Shown here: piece by piece, positions 51,288 through 59,250 of the stretch
How the letters are laid out: each line of letters opens with the position of its first letter
Position numbering within the stretch: the stretch's first letter is position 1
Assembly: GCA_945870025.1 (NCBI GenBank)
Contig: CAMBQN010000012.1
Coordinates: 1-64,000 of the forward strand
Reading direction: 5' to 3'
DNA length: 64,000 nucleotides
Source: Akkermansia muciniphila
Lineage (GTDB): Bacteria > Verrucomicrobiota > Kiritimatiellia > RFP12 > JAAYNR01
Position numbers and translations under genes: made by a program
The notes under the pieces: model-generated
Told to the model about the DNA's origin: nothing
Database searches by the model: none
Seen by the model: only the letters and a program-made list of their open reading frames with translations

Positions 51288-53318
51288 CTACCCCAACTCC
51301 ACCACCGTGTAAATCCCCAGGTTCTCCACGGTCAGCGTGTTGCCCTCGACACGCGCTTGAGCGTCCGAAGCTGGAAAGGAGTGAACCTGCGCCTTCTTCG
51401 GTTTCCACCCCAGCTTGAACGCTGCGCGCGGGATCGGCTCGATGCATCGTGTACCGGAATTCAGGCGGTAGTTCACCAGGTGCAGCGCATAGCCCTTGCC
51501 CTGCTTGTGCAGCGAGATGCCCAGATCCGCCACTTCCTGGGCCTCGACCATCGATCCGGCTTCCTGCAGGTGGTTCTTGAAATCCTGGAACTTGTGGAAC
51601 GTGAAGCGCGTATCGGCCAGACGCGGGTCAACCTTGCCGGTGGCCACCAGGCGCCCGCCCTTTTTCTGCCAGGCGCGCAACAGCCGGATCTCGCTCTCCG
51701 GCAGGCTGTAGACGTCCGGCAGCACGATCTGCTGGTAGGCGGCCAGACGCTTGGCCGTCAGCGGCTCATCCGGGCTGACGTACAGGACGTTGTAGAGCAT
51801 GCGCTCGTTGGAGAGCGCCTGGCTGATGTCGTAGAAGGCCCGGAAGCCAGCATCCTTGATGGCGTCGCGGTGTCCGCCCAAAAACAGTTCGGCGTCGAGC
51901 GCGCTGCGCTGGTCGTAGAGGATGGCGGTATCGGCCACGAGCTGGTTCGTGAAGAGCGCCTCGTGGCTCTTAAGCCAGGCGCCCAGCTTTTGCTCCACCT
52001 CGAGGTTCGGATAGAAGGCGTCCTTCTTCAGGTTCATCAGCCAGGCGCCATACGGCACGGCCAGATTGAACCCGTGCGCGAGCGGCTCCAAGCGGAACAG
52101 GATATAGGTGTCGTGCTTGGCGTTGTCGATGTCCTGCATGATCTGGAGGACATGGCCGTTGGGATCCTCGATGAAGGACCCCTCCTTGCCGCCGAAGAAG
52201 GCGTGGCCGTAGCGGTAGAAGCCGTCCTGACGGAGCTTCATGTCGCCCTTCTCGCCGATGATGTAATCGCAATGCGGACGCGAGGAGGTGCCGTGCGGCA
52301 GGCAGTTATACATGTTCGCTGTCACCATCGCGGCCGTGCCGGTTTGCTTGCGCGAGTAAGCGCGCACATGCTCGGCGATCTCGGCCACGTTGCGCTCGAT
52401 CCCATCACACTGGAACTTCACAAACGCCTTGAACAGCGGGATGGAGAACCGCAGGTCCATTTGGGCACCGACGAGATCCGGGTCGGCATACCCCTTCTCC
52501 TTCAAGAAGGCGCGGTAGTCGAAGCGGTCGAGGTCCAGTTCCTTCGTCTCGTCGGACGGGTTCTTCTTCAGGTACGCGCGGAACTGCTTCATGCAGTCCT
52601 TGCAGAAGCACCCGGCGTTGTGCGCGCAGTGGAGGTGCGCGTCGAACTCATCGATGTGGACGCCGGGCGCACCGGCATCGATCATGATCTCGATCTCCTT
52701 GCGGACGTATTGCATGAAGCTCGGCTTATTGCCGCAGGGGGTGTAGCAGGTGTGATCATGGCCGGGCACCAGCAGCCAGAGGGAGGAGATCGGCTTGCCG
52801 TCAAGTGTCGTGGCGCGAAACTCCTCCAGGAAGTCGGTGACCGGCTTGCCCTCCGAGTCTTTGATGCCGTTGGGGAAGTATTTCTTGATCGAGGGAAAAA
52901 TCTTCGGATAGCGGTCGGTGGAAAGCTCGCGCATGCCCACCCACCCCTTCTTCCCGACGCCGCGCAGCTTGTTCAAGGAGAGCAGTTCCGACTCGTCCTC
53001 GCTGAACTCCGCCGGAAATTCCCAGAGCTGCGCCTTCCAGATCACGGCAAAGGGGAGGATGCCGCGCTGTTTGCACTCGGCGATAAACTCGGTGTCATTC
53101 AGATAGCCGTAGAAGCGCAGCCGCGCCGGGATGGCCTCGTTGGCCTCCTTGTCGAGGTACTGGAGGCCGATGGCGGCGCTCCCCAGACACGACCAGAGCA
53201 ACATGTTGCCGCTCATGTCCACGACATCCTGCACCTGTTGCAAGCGTTTCATCGGCAGGCTCGGATGGTAATTCCAGTCCTGCCGGTACCAGCACATGTA
53301 ATGTATTCCGCGAATCAT
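51288..53318 (-). CDS. Glycoside-hydrolase-like TIM-barrel protein with Cys cluster, unknown
   Basis: A 676-aa protein resembling the hypothetical glycosyl-hydrolase families (GHL type) near GH42. It begins IRGIHYMCWYRQDW and has HIDEFDAHLHCAHNAGCFCK, then DCMKQF (residues ~225-255), where an acidic residue plus clustered Cys could bind a metal or form disulfides. A later KRLAAYQQIVLPDVYSLPES, then WQKKGGRLVATG resembles the beta-galactosidase trimerisation domain. No signal peptide. The start at 53318 follows GAGGAGAAC. The tail (LTVENLGIYTVVELG) fits a C-terminal beta domain. I cannot name a substrate; it is inside a mannoside/rhamnoside region and shares its strand with GH2. Confidence 0.6.
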   Translation of the reverse strand: MIRGIHYMCWYRQDWNYHPSLPMKRLQQVQDVVDMSGNMLLWSCLGSAAIGLQYLDKEANEAIPARLRFYGYLNDTEFIAECKQRGILPFAVIWKAQLWEFPAEFSEDESELLSLNKLRGVGKKGWVGMRELSTDRYPKIFPSIKKYFPNGIKDSEGKPVTDFLEEFRATTLDGKPISSLWLLVPGHDHTCYTPCGNKPSFMQYVRKEIEIMIDAGAPGVHIDEFDAHLHCAHNAGCFCKDCMKQFRAYLKKNPSDETKELDLDRFDYRAFLKEKGYADPDLVGAQMDLRFSIPLFKAFVKFQCDGIERNVAEIAEHVRAYSRKQTGTAAMVTANMYNCLPHGTSSRPHCDYIIGEKGDMKLRQDGFYRYGHAFFGGKEGSFIEDPNGHVLQIMQDIDNAKHDTYILFRLEPLAHGFNLAVPYGAWLMNLKKDAFYPNLEVEQKLGAWLKSHEALFTNQLVADTAILYDQRSALDAELFLGGHRDAIKDAGFRAFYDISQALSNERMLYNVLYVSPDEPLTAKRLAAYQQIVLPDVYSLPESEIRLLRAWQKKGGRLVATGKVDPRLADTRFTFHKFQDFKNHLQEAGSMVEAQEVADLGISLHKQGKGYALHLVNYRLNSGTRCIEPIPRAAFKLGWKPKKAQVHSFPASDAQARVEGNTLTVENLGIYTVVELG

Positions 53319-53385
53319 CGTGTTCTCCTCGTGTTCGTGAGTCTCGTCGGACACCGCGCGGCCATCGGCCGCCACTCGTGTCTGA

Positions 53386-53412
53386 CTTCGTGCTCTTCGT
53401 GTCCTTCGTGGT
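53386..53412. repeat. Dispersed 27-bp repeat (copy 2)
   Basis: Same CTTCGTG-word element as 1768-1794 with one mismatch, here intergenic between the TIM-barrel gene and lolC/E, and in the same orientation. Confidence 0.8.
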
Positions 53413-53446
53413 AAAAATGAAGCCCCGGTATTGGCGTCGCAGGGCG

Positions 53447-54673
53447 CTAGGCCCGCCGCAGCGCCACAACAGGGTCCATTTTTGCGGCGCGGCGGGCGGG
53501 GATGAAACTCGCCAGCGTGCAGAATGCGATGACCAGCACGGCCACCTCCGCCACCTCGCGGGGGACCACCCGATGGGGAATGCCGTCCAGCCCGTACACG
53601 TCCTTGGGGAACACCTCAAGTCCGAAGAGGGCCAGGCCGTCCACCAGATGCTGCAGATTCGCGAGCACCAGGAAGGCCAGCGCGATGCCGAGCACCACGC
53701 CCGCCAGACACTGGATCCAGCCGTGCAGCACAAAGGCCAGCATCACCTGCCGCGAGCTGAATCCCAGCGCCTTGAGCAGGCCGATCTCGTCGGTCTTCTG
53801 CACCGTGATCACGATGAGGGTGTTCGTCACGCAGAAGATCGCCACCACGGTGATGAACATCAGCAGGATCACCATCATGTTCTTCTCGACGGCCAGCGCG
53901 TTGAAGAGCTGACGGTCGACATCGTGCCACGTCCGCACGAGATAGTTCGGACCCGCCACGCGCGACACCTCGGCGGCCACACGCCGGAACACCTCGAGCT
54001 TTTGCGGTTCGTCCGTCTTGACATGCACCGAATACGCCCCGCTGCGCAGGCCCATGAGGTCGCGTCCCACCGCGAGGGAGGTGATCAGAAAGCCGCTGTC
54101 GAAATCCCGCTGCCCGGCTTTGAAGATGCCCCGGACTTGCAGCTCCTCGGGGAAATAGACCTCATCGGGCTTCACCAGATTCATCGGCGAATAGACCAGC
54201 AGCGTGTCGCCCACGCCCACCTGCAGGTCGGCGGCGAGATCCACGCCCAGCACCACGGCGTCTCCCGTGAGATCAAAAACGCCGGCGACCATGTTGGTCA
54301 CCTGCAGCATTTTCCCCGCTCGCGCGGGGTCGACCCCAACGATCAGCGGGGCGACCACCCGGTGCTCGTATTCGGCCAGCACTCGCGTCTCGATGCTCGG
54401 CGAGACGGCGGCGACCCCGGGCACCGCTTCGATCCGCTTGCAGAGCGCCTCTTCGTGGTCGATCACACCGCGGGGCGTGGACACGGTCAGGTGCGGTTTG
54501 AAGGCGAGGATTTTCTCCTGCCACATGTCACCGAACCCCGTCATCACCGCACGCACGATGATAACGATCGCCACGCCCAGCACCACGCCGAGGATCGAAA
54601 TGAGCGTCACGACCGACGTGAAGGACCGTTTGGGGCGCAGGTATTTCAAGGCCAGGAACAGCGAGAACCGCAT
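53447..54673 (-). CDS. lolC: LolC/LolE-type lipoprotein-releasing ABC permease
   Basis: A 408-aa inner-membrane protein. The order is one N-terminal helix (SFTSVVTLISILGVVLGVAI), a ~220-residue periplasmic MacB-like domain (DLTGDAVVLGVDLAADLQVG), and three C-terminal helices from ~265 (MMVILLMFITVVAIFCVTNT, QKTDEIGLLKALGFSSRQVM, LIAFCTLASFIPARRAAKMD). These features match the LolCE family that extracts lipoproteins from the inner membrane with LolD. PVC genomes often have a single such permease forming a homodimer. The start at 54673 (MRFSLFLALKYLRPKRSF) is typical. No ATPase gene is adjacent in this window. It follows xylulokinase by 13 bp on the same strand. Confidence 0.9.
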   Translation of the reverse strand: MRFSLFLALKYLRPKRSFTSVVTLISILGVVLGVAIVIIVRAVMTGFGDMWQEKILAFKPHLTVSTPRGVIDHEEALCKRIEAVPGVAAVSPSIETRVLAEYEHRVVAPLIVGVDPARAGKMLQVTNMVAGVFDLTGDAVVLGVDLAADLQVGVGDTLLVYSPMNLVKPDEVYFPEELQVRGIFKAGQRDFDSGFLITSLAVGRDLMGLRSGAYSVHVKTDEPQKLEVFRRVAAEVSRVAGPNYLVRTWHDVDRQLFNALAVEKNMMVILLMFITVVAIFCVTNTLIVITVQKTDEIGLLKALGFSSRQVMLAFVLHGWIQCLAGVVLGIALAFLVLANLQHLVDGLALFGLEVFPKDVYGLDGIPHRVVPREVAEVAVLVIAFCTLASFIPARRAAKMDPVVALRRA

Positions 54674-54686
54674 GGCAACCTCTGGG

Positions 54687-56192
54687 TTAGGTGTGCAGCG
54701 GCGCGAGCGCGCCGTTGAGCGCCAGGTAGTCGGCGTAGACCGCGTCGTACCGGGCGGCGTCGGCACCAGGCTCGGTCCGGGACGCGGGGTCGAGGTGGAT
54801 GACCTGCGCGGCCAGATCGGCGATCGACGCGCGGGAGCCCGCCAGCTTGTCGGCGCACCACATCGCCTGCACCACGCAGCCCATGGCGCCGGCCTCGGCG
54901 CTGATCGGGCAGATCACCGGGCAGCCGAACACATCCGCGGCGATCCGCCGCCAGATGCGGCTCTTGGCGCCGCCGCCGACCAGACGGATTTCACGCGGCG
55001 ACACGCCGAGCCGGCGCAGGATGTCCATGCCGTAGCGCAATCCGAGCGTCGCGCCCTCCATGGCGGCGCGGGCGACGTTGGCACGGGTGAAGTTGGTGCT
55101 CGACAGGCCGCTGAACGTCGCGCGGGCCTTGGGCAGGGGCGGCGTTCGCTCGCCGTTGAAGTAGGGCAGAAGCCGGACGCCATCGGCGCCCGCAGGCGCC
55201 TGCGCCACCAGGGCATCAAACGCCTGGACATCCAGTCCCAGCAGCGCCCGCGTCTGTTCGGTCGCCACGGTCACGTTCATCGTGCAGATCAGCGGCATCC
55301 AGCCTCCCGAGCTCGAGCAGAACGCGGCCAGCTCGCCCTCCGGATCGATCACCGGCTTGTCGCTGAAGGCGAAGATCGTCCCCGACGTGCCGAGGCTCGC
55401 CGTCACCGTGCCGGGCGCGACATTACCGGTGCCGATGGCAGCCATCATGTTGTCGCCGCCGCCCGACGAGACGATGACCCGCTCGCTCAGGCCGAACTGT
55501 TTGGCGATTTCGGGGCGGATCGTCCCGATCGGATCGTCCGACGCCACAATCTCGGGCAGGCACGAAGCCAGTCGACCCGACGGATCGATCGCGCGGAGCA
55601 GCGTCGCCGACCACATCCGCTTGCGCACATCGAAATAGGCCGTCCCCGACGCATCGCCGCATTCGGTCTTCCGTTCGCCCGTGAGCCAGAAGTTGAGGTA
55701 GTCATGGGGCAGAAGCACGGTCGCGAGTCGGTCATACAGCGCCGGCTCATTCTCCAGAAGCCAGAGGACCTTGGAGGCGGTGAAGCCCGCCGCGACGGCG
55801 TTGCCCACGGCGGCGATCACAGCGGCCTTGCCCCCGACCGCTGCGGTGATGCGCTCGCATTGCGGCACCGTTTCGGTGTCGCACCACAATTTGGCCGGAC
55901 GGAGGACGCGGCCCTCGCGGTCGAGCGGCACGCAGCCGTGCTGTTGGCCGGAGACACCGATCGCCACGACGGCCTTCGGGTCGACCCCGGGCGCGGCGAG
56001 CACCTCCCGCAACGTCCGGGTCGCGGCGTCCACCCACCACAGCGGTTCCTGTTCCCGCCGCCCCTGATTGTTCTCGATCAGATCGTGCGGCGCATAGGCC
56101 GAAGCGAGCAGCTTCCCCTGCCCGCGGCTGTACACAACGCATTTTGTTCCCTGCGTGCCATTGTCAATCCCCACCACAAGCTGATCCGCCAT
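54687..56192 (-). CDS. xylB: Xylulokinase, FGGY family
   Basis: A 501-aa sugar kinase. The first domain shows VVGIDNGTQGTKCVVYSRGQ and the DTET/VGVSGQQHG segments of the active site (AIGVSGQQHGCVPLDREGRV). The second has SGGGDNMMAAIGTGNVAPGT, then ASLGTSGTIFAFSDKPVIDP, LPYFNGERTPPLP and the C-terminal GGGAKSRIWRRIAADVFGCP of FGGY kinases. The GQQHG and NGERTP motifs are those of D-xylulokinase. It phosphorylates D-xylulose for the pentose phosphate pathway; no xylose isomerase is near. A run of TGAAAGCTGAA words (56207-56251) lies upstream. lolC follows 13 bp after the stop. Confidence 0.93.
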   Translation of the reverse strand: MADQLVVGIDNGTQGTKCVVYSRGQGKLLASAYAPHDLIENNQGRREQEPLWWVDAATRTLREVLAAPGVDPKAVVAIGVSGQQHGCVPLDREGRVLRPAKLWCDTETVPQCERITAAVGGKAAVIAAVGNAVAAGFTASKVLWLLENEPALYDRLATVLLPHDYLNFWLTGERKTECGDASGTAYFDVRKRMWSATLLRAIDPSGRLASCLPEIVASDDPIGTIRPEIAKQFGLSERVIVSSGGGDNMMAAIGTGNVAPGTVTASLGTSGTIFAFSDKPVIDPEGELAAFCSSSGGWMPLICTMNVTVATEQTRALLGLDVQAFDALVAQAPAGADGVRLLPYFNGERTPPLPKARATFSGLSSTNFTRANVARAAMEGATLGLRYGMDILRRLGVSPREIRLVGGGAKSRIWRRIAADVFGCPVICPISAEAGAMGCVVQAMWCADKLAGSRASIADLAAQVIHLDPASRTEPGADAARYDAVYADYLALNGALAPLHT

Positions 56193-56206
56193 GCCTCACC
56201 CCGCGA

Positions 56207-56251
56207 TTGAAAAGCTGAAAGTTGAAAGCTGAATACTGAACACTGAACACC
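56207..56251. repeat. TGAAAGCTGAA word array upstream of xylB
   Basis: TTGAAAAGCTGAAAGTTGAA, then AGCTGAATACTGAACACTGA and ACACC. A single-orientation array of degenerate 7-9-base words in the 73-bp gap between the EIIA gene and xylB. It has the same style as the TGAACACTGAAACCTGAAAC stretch in the 147-bp repeat. Confidence 0.7.
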
Positions 56252-56265
56252 GCCCCCGCGCCCCG

Positions 56266-57099
56266 TCACTTGATCGAATACCGCGTGGCCTTCACCAACG
56301 CCTTCCACAACTGCTCGGGCGTTTCGGCCAACAGCAAGGCTTCGCGGTTCTGTTCCTTCAGGAACGTCTCGGTCAGGCCAGCCATGAGGCGCATGTAGAA
56401 TGCGCTGACCGCCGTGGGGATGGTAATGAGAAAAATGATGTGGCTGAGCACGCCGTCCTCGCCGAACAGAACGCCCTTCTTGCTGGTGCCCAGTGCCAAC
56501 GTCAGACCGCCGCCTTCCACGCCACGCACGTGGGGGAACGCCAGCCCGTTGTCCATGGCGGTGCTGAGCACGCCCTCGCGTTCCAGCGCGCCGATCACCA
56601 TCTTTTCGGCGCTGTCGATGAAGTGCGCGTCTTCCATCACCTGCGCCAGCGATTGGATCGCCTCTTCCTTAGTCTTCGCCCGCAGATTAGGCGTCATCAG
56701 AATGTCGGCCGAGAAGCGGGCGATGCCCGCCTTCCGCGGTTCGGTCCGGCTGGGCAACTCGCCGACCCAGCGGGGGGCGTCGGGCTCCTCGTACAGGATG
56801 CGCGCGCAGCTCGGGCAGTTCTGAATCGTCTTGCACACGCGCACCGACTGGACCTGGCTGATCGGCATCCGCATGCCGCAGATCGCGCAACACCCGTTGT
56901 GCATCGGCGACAAGACGATGTGGTCTTTCTTGTACAGCCGCTGATAGAGCGACTTGACTTCGGCAGGCAGTTTGTCCGTCAGCTCGGCGATCGCATCGTT
57001 CAGCCGGTTCAGATGCGAGCCATCGCCCGTAGTCCGGTGCTCATCGCGAATCAGGACCAATTCCTGCAGTTGGTTCAAATGGTTAATCAGACTTTGCAT
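56266..57099 (-). CDS. Zinc-ribbon/coiled-coil protein fused to a PTS EIIA domain
   Basis: A 277-aa fusion. Residues ~1-60 are a predicted coiled coil; ~62-105 form a four-cysteine zinc ribbon (GCCAICGMRMPISQVQS to NCPSCARILYEEP) like that of the DUF164/CT398 family; ~125-277 form a PTS EIIA type-2 (PtsN/FruA-like) domain with the phosphoryl-accepting histidine in GLAFPHVRG. Such a fusion may read the phosphorylation state of the cell and pass it to a nucleic-acid or protein partner. No PTS EIIB/EIIC is nearby. Regulatory role is inferred. It stands between HU and xylB on the same strand. Confidence 0.82.
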   Translation of the reverse strand: MQSLINHLNQLQELVLIRDEHRTTGDGSHLNRLNDAIAELTDKLPAEVKSLYQRLYKKDHIVLSPMHNGCCAICGMRMPISQVQSVRVCKTIQNCPSCARILYEEPDAPRWVGELPSRTEPRKAGIARFSADILMTPNLRAKTKEEAIQSLAQVMEDAHFIDSAEKMVIGALEREGVLSTAMDNGLAFPHVRGVEGGGLTLALGTSKKGVLFGEDGVLSHIIFLITIPTAVSAFYMRLMAGLTETFLKEQNREALLLAETPEQLWKALVKATRYSIK

Positions 57100-57213
57100 G
57101 CGTTTGCTTTGCGCTCCCCTGTGTTGGCTCCCGACGGGTTGAATGACCCGTGTACATTAGCATATCAGGAGCCTCTGCGCAAACTCCCAGACAACTCCCC
57201 AACAATTCCCGAA

Positions 57214-57248
57214 ATAAAAAAGGTTGCGGCGTATCACACGCCGCAACC
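57214..57248 (-). terminator. Intrinsic terminator of hup
   Basis: On the minus strand GGTTGCGGCGT, a 5-base loop and ACGCCGCAACC form an 11-bp stem followed by TTTTTTATT. It begins 24 bases after the hup stop codon. Confidence 0.9.
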
Positions 57249-57271
57249 CGATCAGAAGCATCGCGACGCGA

Positions 57272-57619
57272 TTACTTCAGGATCATGTCCTTGGCGGCCT
57301 TGGCCACGCGGAACTTCACGACCGTCTTGGCCGGAATCTTGATCGTGGCGCCCGTGGCCGGGTTGCGACCCATGCGGGCGGGACGCTTCACCTTGATCAA
57401 CTTGCCCAAGCCGGGGAGCACAATGCCCTTGGGCTGTTTCGCGCCGACGTAGGCGATCGTCAACAGGGCCTCATACACAGCGGTTGCCTGCTTCTTGCTG
57501 ATCTCACCAGTGGCGGCGAGCGCAGCCAGAATCTGGCTCTTCGTCGTGATCGCGGAGGACTTCTTAGGCGCAGCCTTCTTGGCTACAACCTTCTTCGCAG
57601 GGGCGGCTTTACTAGCCAT
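57272..57619 (-). CDS. hup: HU-family DNA-binding protein with Lys/Ala-rich N-terminal tail
   Basis: A 115-aa nucleoid protein. Residues ~25-115 are the HU/IHF fold (TKSQILAALAATGEISKKQA, LLTIAYVGAKQPKGIVLPGL, GRNPATGATIKIPAKTVVKF), including the RNPxTG DNA-bending beta-arm tip with Pro. The first ~22 residues (ASKAAPAKKVVAKKAAPKKS) are a histone-H1-like basic tail absent from E. coli HU. Strong AAGGAG ribosome site nine bases before ATG. Its leader carries a hairpin (57639-57658). It ends in a clear terminator and is probably highly expressed. Confidence 0.93.
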   Translation of the reverse strand: MASKAAPAKKVVAKKAAPKKSSAITTKSQILAALAATGEISKKQATAVYEALLTIAYVGAKQPKGIVLPGLGKLIKVKRPARMGRNPATGATIKIPAKTVVKFRVAKAAKDMILK

Positions 57620-57638
57620 GATGTGAACTCCTTGTTAC

Positions 57639-57658
57639 GGTTTTATGGGGATAAAACC
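57639..57658 (-). promoter_or_regulatory. Hairpin in the hup leader
   Basis: GGTTTTAT, four-base loop, ATAAAACC: an 8-bp stem lying 20 bases before the hup ATG. GGGGATAAAACCCC offers an alternative pairing, so two mutually exclusive foldings are possible. Confidence 0.5.
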
Positions 57659-57673
57659 CCATGTGTTGGTAAG

Positions 57674-57701
57674 AATGTAGCGCATTTCGCGGGAGAATCA
57701 A
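57674..57701 (-). promoter_or_regulatory. Sigma-70-type promoter for hup
   Basis: On the minus strand TTGATT (57701-57696) and TACATT (57679-57674) with 16 bases between them. Confidence 0.5.
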
Positions 57702-57752
57702 CACTAATCGTCAAGAAAATGAAAGATTTTTTTGCGACCGTTTCTTTCAGGC

Positions 57753-58667
57753 TCATGCGCGCGGATGAAAATCGCGATGAATCTGGAGCAATCGGCTGCT
57801 GTCAACATGCGTGTAAATCTGCGTAGTCGCGATGTCGACATGGCCGAGTAGCTCCTGAATAGTGCGCAGATCGGCCCCGTGCTGCAGCAGGTGGCTGGCG
57901 AAACAGTGCCGCAGGGTGTGCGGCGTCAGGCGGCCGCGAATGCCCGCCGCGCGGGCGCGCTGCACGATCAGCCGCCAGACACCCTGCCGCGTCAACCCGC
58001 CGCCCCGGCCGTTGACAAACAGCGCACCGTCCGCCGGGCACCCCGAGGCCAGCACCGGCCGGGCCTGATCCAGATAGCGTCTCAGCGCGGTCAGCGCCGC
58101 CTCCCCCACGGGAATCACCCGTTGCTTGGACCCTTTGCCCGTGCAGCGGACCTGGGCCGAATCGTGATCCACATCGCCGACCCGCAGCGACGCCAGTTCG
58201 GACACCCGCAGCCCGCACGCATAAAAGAGTTCGACGACCGACCGATCACGCGCCTCGCACGCCGCAGCCCGTGCAGACTCCCGATGCCCGTCCGGCACGC
58301 GCCCATCAATCAGGCGGGCCACGTCTCCTTCGCCCGGAATATGTGGCAGGAGCCTGCCGACCTTGGGCGAGACCATCGTCTCGGTCACATCGGCGGGGAT
58401 GCGGCCTTCGGCTACGAGGAAGCGAAAAAAAACCTTGATGGCGACCAGCCGCCGCGCCACCGTCGCGGCGGCGCGTCCGTCGTGCCGCTGATCCTGCAGG
58501 AAGGCGGTGATCGCATCCCGCGTCACCGCAGCAGCCGTCGCGATACCGATCCGGCTGAGAAAGGCGGCGAACGCCTCCAGATCGCGACGGTACGCGGCCT
58601 GCGTGTTGGCGCTGAGACCCCGCTCATAGCCGATCGCGTCGAGAAACGCCTGGATGTCCGCCGTCAT
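57753..58667 (-). CDS. xerD: Tyrosine recombinase XerC/XerD type
   Basis: A 304-aa site-specific recombinase that probably resolves chromosome dimers at dif with its partner. The N-terminal core-binding domain (DIQAFLDAIGYERGLSANTQ) and the catalytic domain are complete, with Arg in YACGLRVSEL, Lys in CTGKGSKQRV, His-X-X-Arg in LTPHTLRHCFASHLL, His in LLGHVDIATTQIYTHV and the nucleophile Tyr in the same segment. Length and motifs fit housekeeping Xer rather than phage integrases. The start MTADI at 58667 lies nine bases after the stop of the small lipoprotein gene, so they share a transcript. No dif-like site was identified. Confidence 0.92.
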   Translation of the reverse strand: MTADIQAFLDAIGYERGLSANTQAAYRRDLEAFAAFLSRIGIATAAAVTRDAITAFLQDQRHDGRAAATVARRLVAIKVFFRFLVAEGRIPADVTETMVSPKVGRLLPHIPGEGDVARLIDGRVPDGHRESARAAACEARDRSVVELFYACGLRVSELASLRVGDVDHDSAQVRCTGKGSKQRVIPVGEAALTALRRYLDQARPVLASGCPADGALFVNGRGGGLTRQGVWRLIVQRARAAGIRGRLTPHTLRHCFASHLLQHGADLRTIQELLGHVDIATTQIYTHVDSSRLLQIHRDFHPRA

Positions 58668-58675
58668 GCCTCGCC

Positions 58676-59017
58676 TCAGCGGCACGCTTCAGGCAATGCC
58701 GCCTTCGCCGCCGCAGAGGCAGGGATGCCGTTGGCATCAAACCCCGCATCGGCGATCGCGTGCTCTATGTTTTTTTGGCCCAGCTTCATAGCCTCGTAGC
58801 GCACCTTGATCGTTCGGGTCGACCCGTCAAACGCCAGCTTCGATAGGTCAACCCCGTCAAGCGCCCTCAGCGCCTGCGCCACGCGCTGCGCACACGCCTC
58901 GTTCTTGACCGCAGGCGCGCGCACCGTGAATTCGCGCATGTCCGACAGCCGGCACCCCGAGAGGGCCAGCCCCACAGCGGCCGCAGCCGCTCCACAACAC
59001 AAAATGTAACGCTTCAT
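58676..59017 (-). CDS. Small lipoprotein with HMA-like fold but no CxxC
   Basis: A 113-aa product with a signal ending in a canonical lipobox (GLALSGCRLSD; Cys ~22). The mature part (MREFTVRAPAVKNEACAQRV to RYEAMKLGQKNIEHAIADAG) has the beta-alpha-beta-beta-alpha-beta pattern and length of heavy-metal-associated domains, with the GxxN-type end FDANGIP. The metal-binding Cys-X-X-Cys is replaced by NEACAQR, a single cysteine. So it may bind a metal differently or act in another way. The start could be the Met at 59017 or a few codons upstream. It runs into xerD. Confidence 0.6.
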   Translation of the reverse strand: MKRYILCCGAAAAAVGLALSGCRLSDMREFTVRAPAVKNEACAQRVAQALRALDGVDLSKLAFDGSTRTIKVRYEAMKLGQKNIEHAIADAGFDANGIPASAAAKAALPEACR

Positions 59018-59094
59018 GTGGAGCATCATACCCTCCTTTGCAGCCAACTGCAATTCTGATTTTCAGACCCCTGCATAATAATTAAAAGTTTGTG

Positions 59095-59123
59095 TTGAAG
59101 GATTAGGCTCCACGTTGTAAAGT
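59095..59123 (+). promoter_or_regulatory. Sigma-70-type promoter
   Basis: TTGAAG (59095-59100) and TAAAGT (59118-59123) are spaced by 17 bases. The transcript would have a ~120-base leader before the ATG at 59251. Confidence 0.5.
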
Positions 59124-59171
59124 AACGGCACGCTTTGGCATGGGTTTCTTACAAATTGAAACTTGCGCCGG

Positions 59172-59232
59172 GTGTGTTTTCCAATGGTTGGACCTTTCGG
59201 CTGTCCTGACGACAGGCGAAAGGGAAACGCAC
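59172..59232 (+). promoter_or_regulatory. Structured 5' leader of the surface-repeat gene
   Basis: Outer stem GTGTGTTTT (59172-59180) with GAAACGCAC (59224-59232), a 12-base one-sided bulge, inner stem CCTTTCG/CGAAAGG, a G-G mismatch, then CTGTC/GACAG closing a CTGAC loop. The inner part alone is 12 bp. It sits between promoter and start codon. I do not recognise a known riboswitch class. Confidence 0.5.
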
Positions 59233-59250
59233 AGAGCTGGGGATTGTCAC

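Noticed and set aside
50610-53414. 934-aa open frame on the plus strand
   Set aside because: It is antisense to the four-helix-bundle gene and the TIM-barrel gene, both with clear motifs; it has no recognisable domain and crosses several gene boundaries.
59172-59232. Cyclic-di-GMP (GEMM) riboswitch
   Set aside because: The leader lacks the conserved tetraloop/receptor sequences; only a loose similarity (GGGAAACGCAC) is seen.
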